A DNA stretch of 64,000 nt from an uncultured bacterium (GCA_937920515.1 CALEUG010000020.1:111704-175703); one strand, 5' to 3'; positions 53,622 to 63,668 are shown, counted from the first letter of the stretch. Translations and numbers: made by a program. The notes: generated from the letters alone by a model not told the origin.

Positions 53622-53692
53622 TGACCCGGTTATGATTACTCATCAACATCATAATTGTCTGCGGTAAGATTTTCCGGGGAAGAACCGATTCT

Positions 53693-54085
53693 TTATTTAC
53701 CTGTTTCCCTGTTACCGGTAAACTTTGGCGGAAATATTTCCTTTAAAGTTCCCGGAATCTTATAAATGAGGTCTGATAGTTTTCCAAACAGGGCAATAAG
53801 GGAAATCAGCAACAGCAACAGCTCAGGTAATCCAAAAAATCCTCTTTTTAACCTGTCAAAAAATATGAGCAGGCCTATTCCACCCGCAAAGGCGAAGGCG
53901 GCGTTATAAAGGAATTGAAAGACCAGTATGAAGCCTAACCTTATAAGGTTTCCGGTCTTCTTGCTGTCGTTGTCGGGCCTCAGGTAATCTTGGTACCGGA
54001 CAGAGAAAAGTATTGCAAAGGCACCCCAGAAGAGACCGGCTATAAATCCTACAAGTATCCAGTTAATTTTATATAATAGCTCCAT
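53693..54085 (-). CDS. Small integral membrane protein
   Basis: The 130-residue product has three, possibly four, membrane segments: WILVGFIAGLFWGAFAILF, RLGFILVFQFLYNAAFAFAG, LLIFF and ELLLLLISLIALFGKLSDLI. The C-terminus is basic. GAGGAGGG precedes the ATG, supporting a real gene. No family is recognised, and neither neighbour suggests a role. Confidence 0.7.
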   Translation of the reverse strand: MELLYKINWILVGFIAGLFWGAFAILFSVRYQDYLRPDNDSKKTGNLIRLGFILVFQFLYNAAFAFAGGIGLLIFFDRLKRGFFGLPELLLLLISLIALFGKLSDLIYKIPGTLKEIFPPKFTGNRETGK

Positions 54086-54260
54086 CCTGCCCTCCTCAAA
54101 AAATTTATACTGAATAAATGGGCTCAGTCAAGAATTAAAAAAATCCTGGCCATCCTAAACAACAGCCGTTTTTTTTTGCTATTCTTTATGTAAAATTGAC
54201 AGCGGCTGGTTTATTATGAAATCTTTGTTTTAGGTTTGAGAAGTTCGGAGAAGGAGAACG

Positions 54261-54719
54261 ATGGAAAAAGGCAAATTGTATGAAAGGATAATTGAACAGC
54301 TAAAAGATTTGTTCCAAAAGTCAGATGACCCGGTGGCCAGGATGGCCACCGTGAGCGCCCTGCTTTACCATAAGATTGATTATTATTTCTGGTGCGGTTT
54401 TTATCTGCTCAAGGATGATGAGCTCATCGTCGGGCCCTATCAGGGGCCGCTGGCCTGTCTCCAGCTGGCCCATAACAGGGGAGTTTGCTGGGCCGGGGTC
54501 AGGGAGAAAAAACCCATCATAGTGCCTGATGTCCACCAGTTCCCCGACCATATCGCCTGCGACGAGCGATCCCAATCTGAAATTGTGGTGCCGGTTTTTA
54601 CTCCGGAAGGGGAAATTTACGGAGTTATGGACGTGGATTCGGATAAACTGGCCAGCTTCGATGAGACCGATGCCCGGTACCTGCAAGAAATTGCCAGGAT
54701 GATTTTCATGAAATCATAA
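54261..54719 (+). CDS. GAF-domain free methionine-(R)-sulfoxide reductase
   Basis: The 152-residue single GAF domain matches the fRMsr (YebR) family, which reduces free methionine-R-sulfoxide. The three catalytic cysteines are in place: C66 (ACLQL), C76 (GVCWAG) and C100 (HIACDERSQSEIVVP). Their spacing (10 and 24) equals that of E. coli C84/C94/C118. It is an oxidative-damage repair enzyme, probably recycled by thioredoxin. GAAGGAGAAC precedes the ATG. Confidence 0.93.
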   Translation: MEKGKLYERIIEQLKDLFQKSDDPVARMATVSALLYHKIDYYFWCGFYLLKDDELIVGPYQGPLACLQLAHNRGVCWAGVREKKPIIVPDVHQFPDHIACDERSQSEIVVPVFTPEGEIYGVMDVDSDKLASFDETDARYLQEIARMIFMKS

Positions 54720-54864
54720 ACCCGGCCTCCTTGAAGTGGAATCAACTGCCAAAGGCGACAATTTTATGAAGAATTTTATTTCACTTGGTGGTTTTTTGCC
54801 AGGCGGGTTTAATCAGGGCCGGGCCGGGTGGCCCCTGTCTTTAAACCATTTCCTTTCCTGTGAA

Positions 54865-56097
54865 TTATTTGTATTGCAGCTTCAGACGGTAGAATTTTCT
54901 CTTGCCGATCTTGAGTATCTGTTCTGTCCTGTTGACGTCAAGTTTATGTTCAAGGTCTTCAACCCTCTGTCCGTCCACATAAACCCCGCCCTGGCGAATA
55001 AGCCGCTTGGCTTCGCCGCGGGATGGAACTATCGCCAGCTTAACCATCAGGTCGACCAGCTCCAGCTGAACCTGGCCCCCGCTCATCTCCACAACCTTCT
55101 CTTCCATTTCGCTTGGCAGGTCCTTGTGCTTGAAAATCCGGTCGAACTCTTCAGCCGCCCTTTTACCCGCCTCTTCTCCCCAGAAATCTGTCACTACCAT
55201 CCGGGCCAATCCGGCCTTTAAGTCACGGGGGTTGACCCGGCCTTCTCCGGCCTGCTTTTTCCAGTCTTCGATCTGGTCGCCGGGCACGTCGGTCAGAAGC
55301 TCGTAGTAGCGGAACATGAGGTCGTCGGAAATGGACATCAGCTTGCCGAAAATTTCTTCCGGGGGCTCGTTGATGCCGACGTAATTTCCCAGGGACTTGG
55401 ACATCTTTTCCACCCCGTCCAGTCCTTCCAGCAAGGGCATGGTGAGTATAACCTGGGGTTCCTGCTCGTATTCCCTCTGGATTTCTCGCCCGACCAGCAG
55501 GTTGAACTTCTGGTCGGTGCCCCCCAGTTCCACATCGGCCTTAAGAGCTACCGAATCATAGGCCTGCATCAAAGGGTAGAGAAGCTCGTGGACCGAAATC
55601 GGCAGTCCGGCCTTAAACCTCTTGGTGAAGTCGTCTCTTTCCAGTATCCTGGCCACGGTGTACTTGGAAGTGAGCCGGATGATGTCAAAACTGGACAGGG
55701 CGCCCAGCCAGCGCGAGTTAAACTCTATGACCGTCTTCTGCGGGTCCAGTATCTTGAAGACCTGCTGTTTATAGGTCTCGGCATTTCTGTTGATTTCCTC
55801 CCTGGTCATGGCCGGCCTGGTGGCCGAGCGGCCGCTGGGGTCGCCGATCAGGCCGGTAAAGTCACCGATCAGAAAGATGACCTCGTGGCCCAGCTCCTGG
55901 AAGTGCTTCATCTTTCTGAGGAGCACCGTATGTCCCAGGTGGATATCGGGAGCCGTCGGGTCAAACCCGGCTTTGACCCGCAGCGGCCGGTTCTCCTTTC
56001 TGGACCTTTCCAGCTTGCGGACCAGGTCTTCTTCCTGGATGATTTCCACCGCGCCCTTCTTGAGCAGCTTTAATTGTTCTTCAACCGGTTTGAACAT
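54865..56097 (-). CDS. tyrS: Tyrosyl-tRNA synthetase
   Basis: The 410-residue class I synthetase charges tRNA-Tyr (one such tRNA is at 63.6 kb). The HIGH motif is DIHLGH (53-56), the KMSKS motif is [10 protein letters not shown], and a C-terminal S4 RNA-binding domain (~345-410; [18 protein letters not shown]) is present. GAGG precedes the ATG with 8-nt spacing. It lies downstream of purN on the same strand with a 151-nt gap. No T-box leader is seen in that gap. Confidence 0.97.
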   Translation of the reverse strand: MFKPVEEQLKLLKKGAVEIIQEEDLVRKLERSRKENRPLRVKAGFDPTAPDIHLGHTVLLRKMKHFQELGHEVIFLIGDFTGLIGDPSGRSATRPAMTREEINRNAETYKQQVFKILDPQKTVIEFNSRWLGALSSFDIIRLTSKYTVARILERDDFTKRFKAGLPISVHELLYPLMQAYDSVALKADVELGGTDQKFNLLVGREIQREYEQEPQVILTMPLLEGLDGVEKMSKSLGNYVGINEPPEEIFGKLMSISDDLMFRYYELLTDVPGDQIEDWKKQAGEGRVNPRDLKAGLARMVVTDFWGEEAGKRAAEEFDRIFKHKDLPSEMEEKVVEMSGGQVQLELVDLMVKLAIVPSRGEAKRLIRQGGVYVDGQRVEDLEHKLDVNRTEQILKIGKRKFYRLKLQYK

Positions 56098-56248
56098 GAT
56101 GTCAACCTCAAATGGTCTTGAAGCTATAAATATGACTTAACGTGACGGGAATTTCAAGGGATTTGAGCCCGATTTTTTTCGGGCTGGAGTCCCGGGGTGG
56201 GCCCGGCTGCCGCTTATGTATAAATAATGTATATAATGTAAGGAATGT

Positions 56249-56887
56249 TCAATCCAGGATGTAGACCCTGCGGCCCCGCACTTCCAGCCTGCCTTCAAAG
56301 TAAAGGCGCACCGCTTCCGGGTATATCTGGTGTTCCCATTCCAGGATTCTGTCGGCCAGGGTTTCTTCGGTATCGTCCTGATGCACCGGAACCACAGCCT
56401 GCAGAATGATTGGCCCGGCATCAACCTCTTCCCAGACGAAATGGACGGTGGCTCCTGAATAGCGCACCCCGTAATCCACCGCCTGTTTCTGGGCATGAAG
56501 TCCGGGAAAGGAAGGCAGGAGCGCCGGATGGATGTTCATGATGCGATTCCTGAAAGCCTGGCAGAACGGTGGTGTTATGATTTTCATATAGCCGGCCAGG
56601 CAGACCAGGTCAACCTCACGTTTTTTCAATTCTTCCACTATGGCCGCATCGTAGGCTTCTCTGCCGGGGAAGGCTTTGGGGTCTAAGTGGAGAGTTTCCA
56701 GTCCCCTTTCCCTGGCCGTTTGCAACCCCGGGGCATCGGCTTTGTTGCTGAAAACCAGTACTATGTCGGCGTTGATTTTCCCGGCCAGCATGGCGTCGTG
56801 AATGGCCCTGAAGTTAGACCCCCGCCCCGAAAGCAATACAGCCACCCGGCCCCTTTTTTTCGGGCTTCTGAAAAATCCCTGTTCCAT
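56249..56887 (-). CDS. purN: Phosphoribosylglycinamide formyltransferase
   Basis: The 212-residue PurN transfers a formyl group from 10-formyl-THF to GAR. Motifs seen: LLSGRGSNFRAI near the N-terminus, the catalytic asparagine-histidine stretch MNIHPALLPSFPG, and HFVWEEVDAGPII with the catalytic aspartate. GAGGGGG lies just before the ATG. It is the last pur gene of the minus-strand operon, 9 nt after purL. Confidence 0.96.
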   Translation of the reverse strand: MEQGFFRSPKKRGRVAVLLSGRGSNFRAIHDAMLAGKINADIVLVFSNKADAPGLQTARERGLETLHLDPKAFPGREAYDAAIVEELKKREVDLVCLAGYMKIITPPFCQAFRNRIMNIHPALLPSFPGLHAQKQAVDYGVRYSGATVHFVWEEVDAGPIILQAVVPVHQDDTEETLADRILEWEHQIYPEAVRLYFEGRLEVRGRRVYILD

Positions 56888-56896
56888 TTTTCCCCC

Positions 56897-59110
56897 TCAG
56901 GTCTTCTTTATCTCGAAAAAGCCAGGAATGGAGTTTTTCCAGGCCTGGTAGCCCAGGTCCACCGGCAGATCAACAACTTTCTTCTTCCGGTGCCAGATTA
57001 CCATATTCCGGCCGCCGGTCCGGCCGATTACCCTGGCTTTTACTTTCATTTTTCTGGCCAGGCCCAGAAGTTTCCTGGCATTCTCTTTTTTGACTGTCAG
57101 GATGATTCTGGACTGACTTTCTCCAAATAGCAGAGCATCGGTCCGGAGCCGGTCATTAAGTTTAACTTCAAAGCCTGTCAGGCGCTGTCCCTTGAATGAA
57201 CATTCGGCCAGAGCCACGGCCAGTCCACCTTCGGAGAGGTCGTGGGCGGTCCTGACCAGACCGGCCCGAATGGCCTGGCGGCAGAGTTCCTGGACCCTCT
57301 TTTCCTTCTCAAAATTGAGCCCCGGCGGCTGACCTTTTTCTTCTGAGAAAACCAGCCTCAGGTATTCGGAGCATCCCAGCTCTTCTCTGTTTTCTCCGAG
57401 CAGAATGATGGTCTCTCCTGCCCCGCGGAATCCGGCCGCGGGTACCAGCGAGACGTCTTCCACCAGCCCGATAACTCCTAACACCGGGGTGGGGTAGATA
57501 GCCCTGCCTTCGGTTTCGTTGTAGAAGCTAACGTTACCGCCGGTGACAGGGATTCCAAACTGGCGGCAGGCTTCGGCAATTCCTTCCACTGCCTGTTTGA
57601 ACTGCCACATGATTTCAGGTTTTTCCGGGTTACCGAAATTGAGACAATTGGTAACGCCGATGGGTGTGGCCCCGACACAGGCTAAATTCCTGCAGGCCTC
57701 AGCCACGGCGATCTGGCCGCCCCTCTTCGGGTTAAGGTAAGTGTAAAGGGAATTTCCATCAAGAGTCATGGCCAGGCCCTTCTTCAATCCCTTGAGCCTG
57801 AGCACGGCAGCGTCGGCCCCGGGGAGAACCATGGTATTAACCTGGACCATGTGGTCATACTGGCGGAAGACCCATTCCTTATCAGAGATACTGGGTGAGG
57901 CCAGCAGCTGGAGTAAAACCTGGTTGAGGTCCGATGGCATCTCCGGCAGGCGCAACCTGGTAACTTTTTTCTGAAAGGCAGGCGTTCGGGCCGGCCTCCG
58001 GTAGGCAGGGCACATGTCAACCACGGCTTTGACCGGTATATCAATAACCGGCTGGCCATGAAAATAAGCCTTGAGCCGTTCATCATCGGTTACTTTGCCT
58101 ATGACCACGGCCTCCAGGTCCCATTTGTTGAATATCCTCTTGAGCTCTTCAACCTTATCCGGTTCGGCCACTATCAGCATGCGTTCCTGCGATTCAGACA
58201 GCATGATTTCATAAGGATTCATTCCGGCTTCCCGCTGGGGGACCAGGTCCAGGTTAATTTCCATGCCGGTCCCGGCCTTGGCAGCCATTTCGGTGGTGGA
58301 ACAGGTCAGACCGGCCGCGCCCATATCCTGGATGCCGACAATGAGGTTCCTGGCCATGGCCTCCAGGCAGGCTTCCAGCAGCAGCTTTTCCTTGAATGGG
58401 TCGCCCACCTGAACGTTCGGTCTCTTGTGCTCGGTCTCTTCGCCGAATTCGGCCGAGGCCATAGTGGCTCCGTGTATTCCGTCCCGGCCGGTCCTGGCGC
58501 CGACGTAAATCACGGCATTGCCCACTCCGCGGGCCCTGGCCAGGAACAGTTTATCTTTCCGGGCCAGGCCAACACAGCAGACATTGACCAGCGGATTCTG
58601 GGCATAGCACTCATGGAAATACACTTCGCCTCCGACCGTGGGAACGCCGAAGGAATTTCCGTAACCGGAGATTCCGCTGACCACGCCCTCCATGATGGAG
58701 CGATTCCGGGGCTGGTCGAGGGGACCGAACCGGAGCGAATCGAGCACGGCCACCGGTCTGGCCCCCATGGTAAAAATATCCCGAAGGATACCGCCGACGC
58801 CGGTCGCGGCTCCCTGGTAAGGCTCGATGTAGGAAGGGTGGTTATGTGATTCTATTTTGAAAACAACAGCCAGGCCATCGCCGATGTCCATGATCCCGGC
58901 GTTTTCACCTGGTCCCTGGATCAGATGTTTTCCCCGGGTCGGGAATTTTTTCAGGTGAACCCGTGAACTCTTGTATCCGCAATGTTCGGACCACATTACC
59001 GAGAAGATGCCGAGTTCCGTCAGGTTTGGTTCACGACCGATCAGGCCCACGATCAGGTCGTATTCCTCCCGGGTCAGGTTATGGTCGGCCAGGGTTTTTG
59101 CGTCTATCAT
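56897..59110 (-). CDS. purL: Phosphoribosylformylglycinamidine synthase, small-type PurL
   Basis: The 737-residue ATP-dependent subunit converts FGAR to FGAM. It has no glutaminase domain, so it needs PurQ (ammonia supply) and PurS (bridge), both encoded just upstream. Motifs: [39 protein letters not shown] and a second half with [22 protein letters not shown] precedes the ATG; the gap to purQ is 10 nt. Confidence 0.97.
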   Translation of the reverse strand: MIDAKTLADHNLTREEYDLIVGLIGREPNLTELGIFSVMWSEHCGYKSSRVHLKKFPTRGKHLIQGPGENAGIMDIGDGLAVVFKIESHNHPSYIEPYQGAATGVGGILRDIFTMGARPVAVLDSLRFGPLDQPRNRSIMEGVVSGISGYGNSFGVPTVGGEVYFHECYAQNPLVNVCCVGLARKDKLFLARARGVGNAVIYVGARTGRDGIHGATMASAEFGEETEHKRPNVQVGDPFKEKLLLEACLEAMARNLIVGIQDMGAAGLTCSTTEMAAKAGTGMEINLDLVPQREAGMNPYEIMLSESQERMLIVAEPDKVEELKRIFNKWDLEAVVIGKVTDDERLKAYFHGQPVIDIPVKAVVDMCPAYRRPARTPAFQKKVTRLRLPEMPSDLNQVLLQLLASPSISDKEWVFRQYDHMVQVNTMVLPGADAAVLRLKGLKKGLAMTLDGNSLYTYLNPKRGGQIAVAEACRNLACVGATPIGVTNCLNFGNPEKPEIMWQFKQAVEGIAEACRQFGIPVTGGNVSFYNETEGRAIYPTPVLGVIGLVEDVSLVPAAGFRGAGETIILLGENREELGCSEYLRLVFSEEKGQPPGLNFEKEKRVQELCRQAIRAGLVRTAHDLSEGGLAVALAECSFKGQRLTGFEVKLNDRLRTDALLFGESQSRIILTVKKENARKLLGLARKMKVKARVIGRTGGRNMVIWHRKKKVVDLPVDLGYQAWKNSIPGFFEIKKT

Positions 59111-59120
59111 GATGGTATCC

Positions 59121-59894
59121 TCAAGATGTCCCGATCAGGGGTGGAAGCGGTGAAACAGCGGGCCTGACGCCCCTGGTGGCTTTCTTCTTTCCGGTTCCCT
59201 TCTTTTTCTCCAGGTAATTGAGTATGGACTGGAAGATAATTTTCCCGTCCTCGCTGCCCAGTATTTTTTCTGCGGCCCTTTCCGGGTGAGGCATCATCCC
59301 CAGGACATTTCCCTGGCGGTTGATGAGGCCGGCGATGCTGTGGACCGAGCCGTTGACGTTGGCCGCTTCGCTCAATTTTCCTTTTTCATCACAGTAGCGG
59401 AAAATAATCTGCCCGTTCTTTTCAAGCCCGGACAGAAGGTCGGGCGGCGCGTAGTAGTTGCCGTCAAAATGAGCAATGGGTATTCTGAGAACCTGGCCCC
59501 TGTGGCCGGCGTTGCTGAAAGCCGTCCGGTTGTTTTCGATTCTGATGTGAACGTGCTGGCAGAGGAACTTCAGGTTCTTGTTTCTGAGCATGGCTCCTGG
59601 AAGCAGGCCTGCTTCCAGCAGGATTTGAAAGCCGTTGCAGATACCGAGAACCAGGCCTCCGGAATCGGCGAATTTCTTAACCTCCCTCATGATGGGCGAG
59701 AAACGGGCTATGGCTCCCGAGCGCAGGTAATCACCGTAGGAAAAGCCCCCCGGCAGGACCACGCAGTCCACCCGCTGCAGGTCATGTTCTTTATGCCATA
59801 GAAAGACTGTCTCCTGCCCCATGACGTTCTGCAGGGCATGAAAGGTATCATAGTCGCAATTGGAACCGGGGAAAACAACCACTCCAAATTTCAT
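59121..59894 (-). CDS. purQ: FGAM synthase glutaminase subunit PurQ
   Basis: The 257-residue class I glutamine amidotransferase has the nucleophile in [14 protein letters not shown] and the His-Glu pair in MMPHPERA. The N-terminal [12 protein letters not shown] is typical. The last ~25 residues form a Lys/Gly/Pro-rich tail that PurQ usually lacks and that looks disordered. The gene lies between purS and purL. AAGGA precedes the ATG. Confidence 0.96.
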   Translation of the reverse strand: MKFGVVVFPGSNCDYDTFHALQNVMGQETVFLWHKEHDLQRVDCVVLPGGFSYGDYLRSGAIARFSPIMREVKKFADSGGLVLGICNGFQILLEAGLLPGAMLRNKNLKFLCQHVHIRIENNRTAFSNAGHRGQVLRIPIAHFDGNYYAPPDLLSGLEKNGQIIFRYCDEKGKLSEAANVNGSVHSIAGLINRQGNVLGMMPHPERAAEKILGSEDGKIIFQSILNYLEKKKGTGKKKATRGVRPAVSPLPPLIGTS

Positions 59895-59920
59895 CTTCCG
59901 TTCCTTTCTCCGCCGGGTCC

Positions 59921-60166
59921 TCAGGCTTCCAGTATTTCCCAGATGAATTTTTCAATGATGGGGTTGGCCAGCACCCGGTCGGCAATTTCCGGGATTATTT
60001 TTTCGGCTTCAGAGCGGCCCAGCCCTTCCAGCTCGATTTCAAAAACTTTCCCCTGGCGGACGTCTTTGATCTGATTATAGCCCAGGGTGTGCAGGGCATT
60101 TTTCACCGTCTGGCCCTGGGGGTCGAGAACGCTTTCCTTCAGCGAAACCAGAATTCTTACTTTCAT
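59921..60166 (-). CDS. purS: FGAM synthase subunit PurS
   Basis: The 81-residue protein begins [20 protein letters not shown] and contains [17 protein letters not shown], the PurS pattern. PurS dimers join PurL and PurQ into the active complex. Its ATG overlaps the purB stop by 4 nt (ATGA), showing translational coupling within the operon. Confidence 0.95.
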   Translation of the reverse strand: MKVRILVSLKESVLDPQGQTVKNALHTLGYNQIKDVRQGKVFEIELEGLGRSEAEKIIPEIADRVLANPIIEKFIWEILEA

Positions 60167-61455
60167 CGCAGAACCCTTTCAAAGATAAAATCTATTTTCT
60201 GCAGATACGGTTCGAGGCCAAAACAGGAGTCAATTTCCCCGGGCGAGAGGTGGCGGGTGATTTCCGGGTCAGACGAAATCAGTTCCCTGAAGTCCAGGTT
60301 CTCCTGCCAGGCCTTCAGGCTGCAACCCTGCACCAGCCGGTAAGCATCCTCCCGGCTCAAGCCCTTCCTGGTAAGGGCTAACATCACCGCCTGGGAGAAT
60401 ATCAGGCCCCTGGTGGCCTGGATATTCTGCATCATCCGGGCCGGGTAGACGTGCCAGTTAGAAATGATTTCAGCCATCTCTTTCAGCAAATAATCCGTCA
60501 GGATGAAAGAATCGGGGAAAATTACCCTTTCGGCCGAGGAGTGGGAAATGTCGCGTTCGTGCCAGAGGGGTATGTTTTCCAGGGCTACCTGCAGGTTACC
60601 CCGGACTATCCTGGCCAGGCCGGCCACCCTTTCGCAGCGCACGGGGTTTCTCTTATGGGGCATGGCCGAAGAACCTTTCTGACCACGGGTGAAGGGCTCC
60701 TCCACTTCCAGGACTTCAGTTTTCTGAAGATGCCTGATTTCCAGGGCAAACTTTTCCAGGGAGGTCACGATGAGGGCCAGGCAACTCATCACCTCGGCGT
60801 GGCGGTCGCGCTGCAGTACCTGGGTTGAGACCGGGGCCGGTTTCAAGCCTAAAGATTTGAGGGCATATTTTTCCACCCTGGGGTCAAGATGAATGTAGGT
60901 TCCGACCGAGCCGGCTATCCGGCCTACGCTTATGTTTTCCCGGGCAGCCTGCAGCCTTTTGAGATGGCGGTTGATTTCCTCGTACCAGACCAGAATCTTG
61001 AAGCCAAAGGTAATGGGCTCGGCATGGACGCCGTGGGTCCGGCCAATGCAGGGGGTTTTCTTGTACTTGAGGGCCATTTTTTTGAGTATCTTTTTGAGCC
61101 CCAGCAGCCTTTTTTCCACCCGGTCAAGCGACTCGACTATCAGCAGCGAAAGGGCAGTGTCAACGACATCGTAAGAAGTCAGGCCCATGTGAACAAAGCG
61201 GGAGTCCTGGCCGAGGTGTTCGGCCACCGAGGTCAGGAAGGCAATCACGTCGTGTTTGACCACCTTCTCGATTTCTTCAATGCGATCGACCGAAAAAGCT
61301 GCTTTTTTCCGTATGTTTTCCAGGGATTTCCGCGGTATCTTGCCCAGCCGGGCCCAGGCCTGGCAGACGGCCAGTTCCACTTCCAGCCATTTCCGGTACT
61401 TGTTTTCTTCAGACCAGATGGCTCCCATTTCAGGCAGGGTGTATCTTTCGATCAT
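60163..61455 (-). CDS. purB: Adenylosuccinate lyase
   Basis: The 430-residue lyase cleaves SAICAR and adenylosuccinate, releasing fumarate. The superfamily signature GSSAMPHKRNP is present, with GLTSYDVVDTALSL and TRGLIFSQAVM. It is the first gene of purB-purS-purQ-purL-purN, and partners PurA at 16-17 kb. AAAGGA precedes the ATG at 7 nt. A near-consensus promoter and an overlapping long dyad lie upstream. Confidence 0.96.
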   Translation of the reverse strand: MIERYTLPEMGAIWSEENKYRKWLEVELAVCQAWARLGKIPRKSLENIRKKAAFSVDRIEEIEKVVKHDVIAFLTSVAEHLGQDSRFVHMGLTSYDVVDTALSLLIVESLDRVEKRLLGLKKILKKMALKYKKTPCIGRTHGVHAEPITFGFKILVWYEEINRHLKRLQAARENISVGRIAGSVGTYIHLDPRVEKYALKSLGLKPAPVSTQVLQRDRHAEVMSCLALIVTSLEKFALEIRHLQKTEVLEVEEPFTRGQKGSSAMPHKRNPVRCERVAGLARIVRGNLQVALENIPLWHERDISHSSAERVIFPDSFILTDYLLKEMAEIISNWHVYPARMMQNIQATRGLIFSQAVMLALTRKGLSREDAYRLVQGCSLKAWQENLDFRELISSDPEITRHLSPGEIDSCFGLEPYLQKIDFIFERVLR

Positions 61456-61486
61456 TAAAAGTTCCTTTTACCCGAATTGATAAATC

Positions 61487-61515
61487 ATATTACCAATTAG
61501 CACTTTTTTAGTCAA
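61487..61515 (-). promoter_or_regulatory. Promoter of the purB operon
   Basis: On the minus strand TTGACT (61515-61510), a 17-nt spacer and TAATAT (61492-61487). This is the same pair of hexamers as the TonB-receptor promoter. About 31 nt separate it from the purB ATG. Confidence 0.65.
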
Positions 61516-61536
61516 TTTAAATGACAGAAAAAGTGC
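61500..61536. promoter_or_regulatory. Long dyad overlapping the purB -35 element
   Basis: Left arm 61500-61514 and right arm 61522-61536 are inverted complements at 13 of 15 positions (outer GCACTTTTT/AAAAAGTGC, inner GTCA/TGAC) around 7 nt. It overlaps the -35 hexamer, as a repressor operator would. Confidence 0.55.
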
Positions 61537-61580
61537 GACAATTACCAAGCTCAGGCCCTGAAACCTGTCTAAATTATTGA

Positions 61581-61606
61581 GAACTTGAAACCGTGTTGGA
61601 TTTCTG
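61581..61606 (+). promoter_or_regulatory. Possible ECF-type autoregulatory promoter
   Basis: GAACTT (61581-61586), 16 nt, then TCTG (61603-61606). This resembles the RpoE-type GGAACTT-N16-TCnAA architecture and lies ~30 nt before the ECF sigma gene it would serve. Confidence 0.4.
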
Positions 61607-61637
61607 GGCCTCAGCAGGTTAAACTTCATTTGGTCGG

Positions 61638-62219
61638 ATGATGGACAAAGAGCAGGAACTGTTACTGATTAACAGGGCCCGGCGGGGTGAGGTTGAAGCT
61701 TTTATGACCTTGATCAGAACTTACCAGGCACCGATTTACCGGCTGATATACCGTCTGACCGGGAATCGGGAAGATGCTGCCGACCTGACCCAGGAAACCA
61801 TGCTCAAGGCTTACACCGGCCTGAAGAATTTTAAGGCCAGGTCCAGGTTTAATACCTGGCTGCACAGAATTGCGGTAAACGAGACACTTAATTTTCTCGA
61901 TAAAATGAGCCGGGAAAAAGGTAAAATTGAGTACCTGGACGAAATCAAACCAGCTGATCCCGTTCTGGCCATGGTAGCCACCCCGGAAGAAATATCGATA
62001 GAGGAGGAATTCAAAACCGAACTGGAACAGGCCCTGGCCGAGCTCCCGGCTAATTATAAACTGGCCATTACCCTGGTGGTGTTCCAGGGCCTGAGTCATT
62101 CCGAAGCGGCTGAAGTGCTCGGTTGTTCGGAAGGGACGGTTTCCTGGAAGATACACGAGGCCAGGAAAATGCTAAGGGAGAGAATGAGACCCTACCTTGG
62201 TCGGGTCAAAGAGGTATGA
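61638..62219 (+). CDS. ECF-family RNA polymerase sigma factor
   Basis: The 193-residue sigma factor has region 2 (LIRTYQAPIYRLIYRLTGN, then DAADLTQETMLKAY) and region 4 (LAELPANYKLAITLVVFQGL, then HSEAAEVLGCSEGTVSWKIH). RpoE-like group. Start 61638 or the adjacent ATG 61641. The anti-sigma gene starts 1 nt after its stop. With the Spy-like gene downstream the set looks like an envelope-stress response. Confidence 0.93.
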   Translation: MMDKEQELLLINRARRGEVEAFMTLIRTYQAPIYRLIYRLTGNREDAADLTQETMLKAYTGLKNFKARSRFNTWLHRIAVNETLNFLDKMSREKGKIEYLDEIKPADPVLAMVATPEEISIEEEFKTELEQALAELPANYKLAITLVVFQGLSHSEAAEVLGCSEGTVSWKIHEARKMLRERMRPYLGRVKEV

Positions 62220-62220
62220 G

Positions 62221-62805
62221 ATGAAATGTTCGGACTATCAGAAACTGATTTCTGACAGGTTGGACGGCTCTCTGCCTCCAGCCGGGCAGAGGATATTGGA
62301 AGCCCACCTGAAAACCTGCCAGGCCTGCCATCTTTATGAACAAGAATTGAAGACAATAGAGGTGAAACTCAGGAAGCTGCCGACCGCTGAACCTGAAAAC
62401 CTGGCGGCCCTGGAAGATGGACTCAGGGAGCGCCTGATCCGGGTTGAAGCTGAAAGCAAAGTTCGCCAAAACAAAAGCCAGCTCACAAAATTGGCTCCGG
62501 TCTGGGCGGCCGGCCTTTTTCTGGTGATGGCGGCCTTCTATCTTCTTTTTTTCAACAGGCCTCCAATAAAAGATCAGAACCTGGACCTGGCCACGCTGAT
62601 GTCCTTTGAAGATTCTTACCTGACTCTGACCCAGACTATAAATGGGGATGGAAGCCTGCAGGAAAGATACAATGAGGAAATTCTTAACAGTATTTTTGAA
62701 GAAGTGGAGGACCTTAACACGGAAGGATTTGAAAATATTGAAGATTACGGAGAGCGAATTATTAATAATAATAATGAAAAATATTTACTGACAGAAAATA
62801 TATAA
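62221..62805 (+). CDS. Zinc-finger anti-sigma factor
   Basis: The 194-residue protein begins MKCSDYQKLISDRLDG and has the ZAS/HC2 motif HLKTCQACHLYEQEL (HxxxCxxC) at ~29-36. One membrane helix follows (~94-114; APVWAAGLFLVMAAFYLLFF), then an acidic C-terminal domain ending in an Asn-rich patch. It would bind and silence the upstream sigma factor at the inner membrane. ATG 62221 has GAGG upstream; an in-frame start at 62197 overlaps the sigma gene. Confidence 0.9.
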   Translation: MKCSDYQKLISDRLDGSLPPAGQRILEAHLKTCQACHLYEQELKTIEVKLRKLPTAEPENLAALEDGLRERLIRVEAESKVRQNKSQLTKLAPVWAAGLFLVMAAFYLLFFNRPPIKDQNLDLATLMSFEDSYLTLTQTINGDGSLQERYNEEILNSIFEEVEDLNTEGFENIEDYGERIINNNNEKYLLTENI

Positions 62806-62817
62806 TCCGGAGGGAAA

Positions 62818-63315
62818 ATGATTAAAAAAATATTTGTTATAAGCCTTTTCGTTCTTGGCTTGATATTGGTACTGGCATTGGTAAATGTTAGTGGCCAGGA
62901 TACGGACGCCCGCCTGCAGCCAAATTTCCGGCGAAACCTGGTTACCCTGAGGGCTCTGCGCATGACCCAGGCCCTGGAACTTAACGAAAAGCAGACGGCG
63001 GTGATCTTTCCCGAACTGAACAGGGCGGAAAAAGAGAAAGCTGAGCTGCAGAGGCAGCTGGGTGAGGAGATAAGAAATCTAAGGCGAAAAATTGATGCGG
63101 GGGAATTTTCCGATAAAGACTTCGAGACCGGGGTGCAAAAAATCAGGGAATTAAGGCAGAAAATTCAGGCCAGGGAGCAGGCTTTTGAGGATTTTATGTT
63201 CAGCCACTTGACGCCCGCCCAGAAAGCCAGGTATATTATATTCAGCCTTGATTTCAACCGGGTGCTTATGGAAAGAGCCCAGCGGTTGCGGCAACCCGGT
63301 CAAAAAATTAAATAA
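62818..63315 (+). CDS. Spy/CpxP-like periplasmic protein
   Basis: The 165-residue protein has a signal peptide (FVISLFVLGLILVLALVNVSG) and an all-helical, charged body with the Spy-family features LRALRMTQALELNEKQ and FMFSHLTPAQKARY (LTxxQ-like). Spy and CpxP are periplasmic chaperone-like stress sensors. It lies 12 nt after the anti-sigma gene, with GGAGGG before the ATG, and could report on envelope state to the sigma/anti-sigma pair. Confidence 0.8.
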   Translation: MIKKIFVISLFVLGLILVLALVNVSGQDTDARLQPNFRRNLVTLRALRMTQALELNEKQTAVIFPELNRAEKEKAELQRQLGEEIRNLRRKIDAGEFSDKDFETGVQKIRELRQKIQAREQAFEDFMFSHLTPAQKARYIIFSLDFNRVLMERAQRLRQPGQKIK

Positions 63316-63329
63316 ATTTCTTCCCTATC

Positions 63330-63358
63330 TTGACAAAAAGATTAAATTAAGTTAGTAT
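63330..63358 (+). promoter_or_regulatory. Promoter of the tRNA-tuf transcription unit
   Basis: Perfect TTGACA (63330-63335), a 17-nt AT-rich spacer and TAGTAT (63353-63358), about 100 nt before the first tRNA. No other promoter was noticed before tuf. Confidence 0.6.
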
Positions 63359-63461
63359 TCTCGTTGTCAATTTATATCTCAATTTAGCTTATTTCAATAA
63401 AAAACAGAAGTACAGAAGATTTTTTGAAAAATTAAGGAAAATTTCCGATTTGGTCATGATT

Positions 63462-63534
63462 GCCAGCGTAGCTCAGCCGGTAGAGCAGCTGATTTGTAAT
63501 CAGCGGGTCGGGGGTTCGAATCCCTTCGCTGGCT
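63462..63534 (+). tRNA. tRNA-Thr (anticodon TGT)
   Basis: Acceptor arms GCCAGCG/CGCTGGC with discriminator T, anticodon stem GCTGA/TCAGC and loop TTTGTAA, TTCGAAT T-loop. No encoded CCA. Confidence 0.95.
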
Positions 63535-63577
63535 CAGAAATAGAAAGCAGGCCTGGCCTGATAGGGAAGACTTTTAT

Positions 63578-63660
63578 GGGCAGGTACCAAAGTGGCCAAA
63601 TGGGGCGGGCTGTAAACCCGCTGCGGAAACGCTTCGGAGGTTCGAATCCTTCCCTGCCCA
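63578..63660 (+). tRNA. tRNA-Tyr (anticodon GTA)
   Basis: Acceptor arms GGGCAGG/CCTGCCC with discriminator A, anticodon loop CTGTAAA, long variable arm as in class II bacterial tRNA-Tyr, TTCGAAT T-loop. No encoded CCA. Its G34 makes it a Tgt/queuosine substrate. Confidence 0.95.
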
Positions 63661-63668
63661 TTTTTGAT

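Noticed and set aside
56098..56248. T-box leader before tyrS
   Set aside because: This gap lies downstream of the tyrS start's neighbours and lacks the T-box core and a specifier hairpin with terminator.
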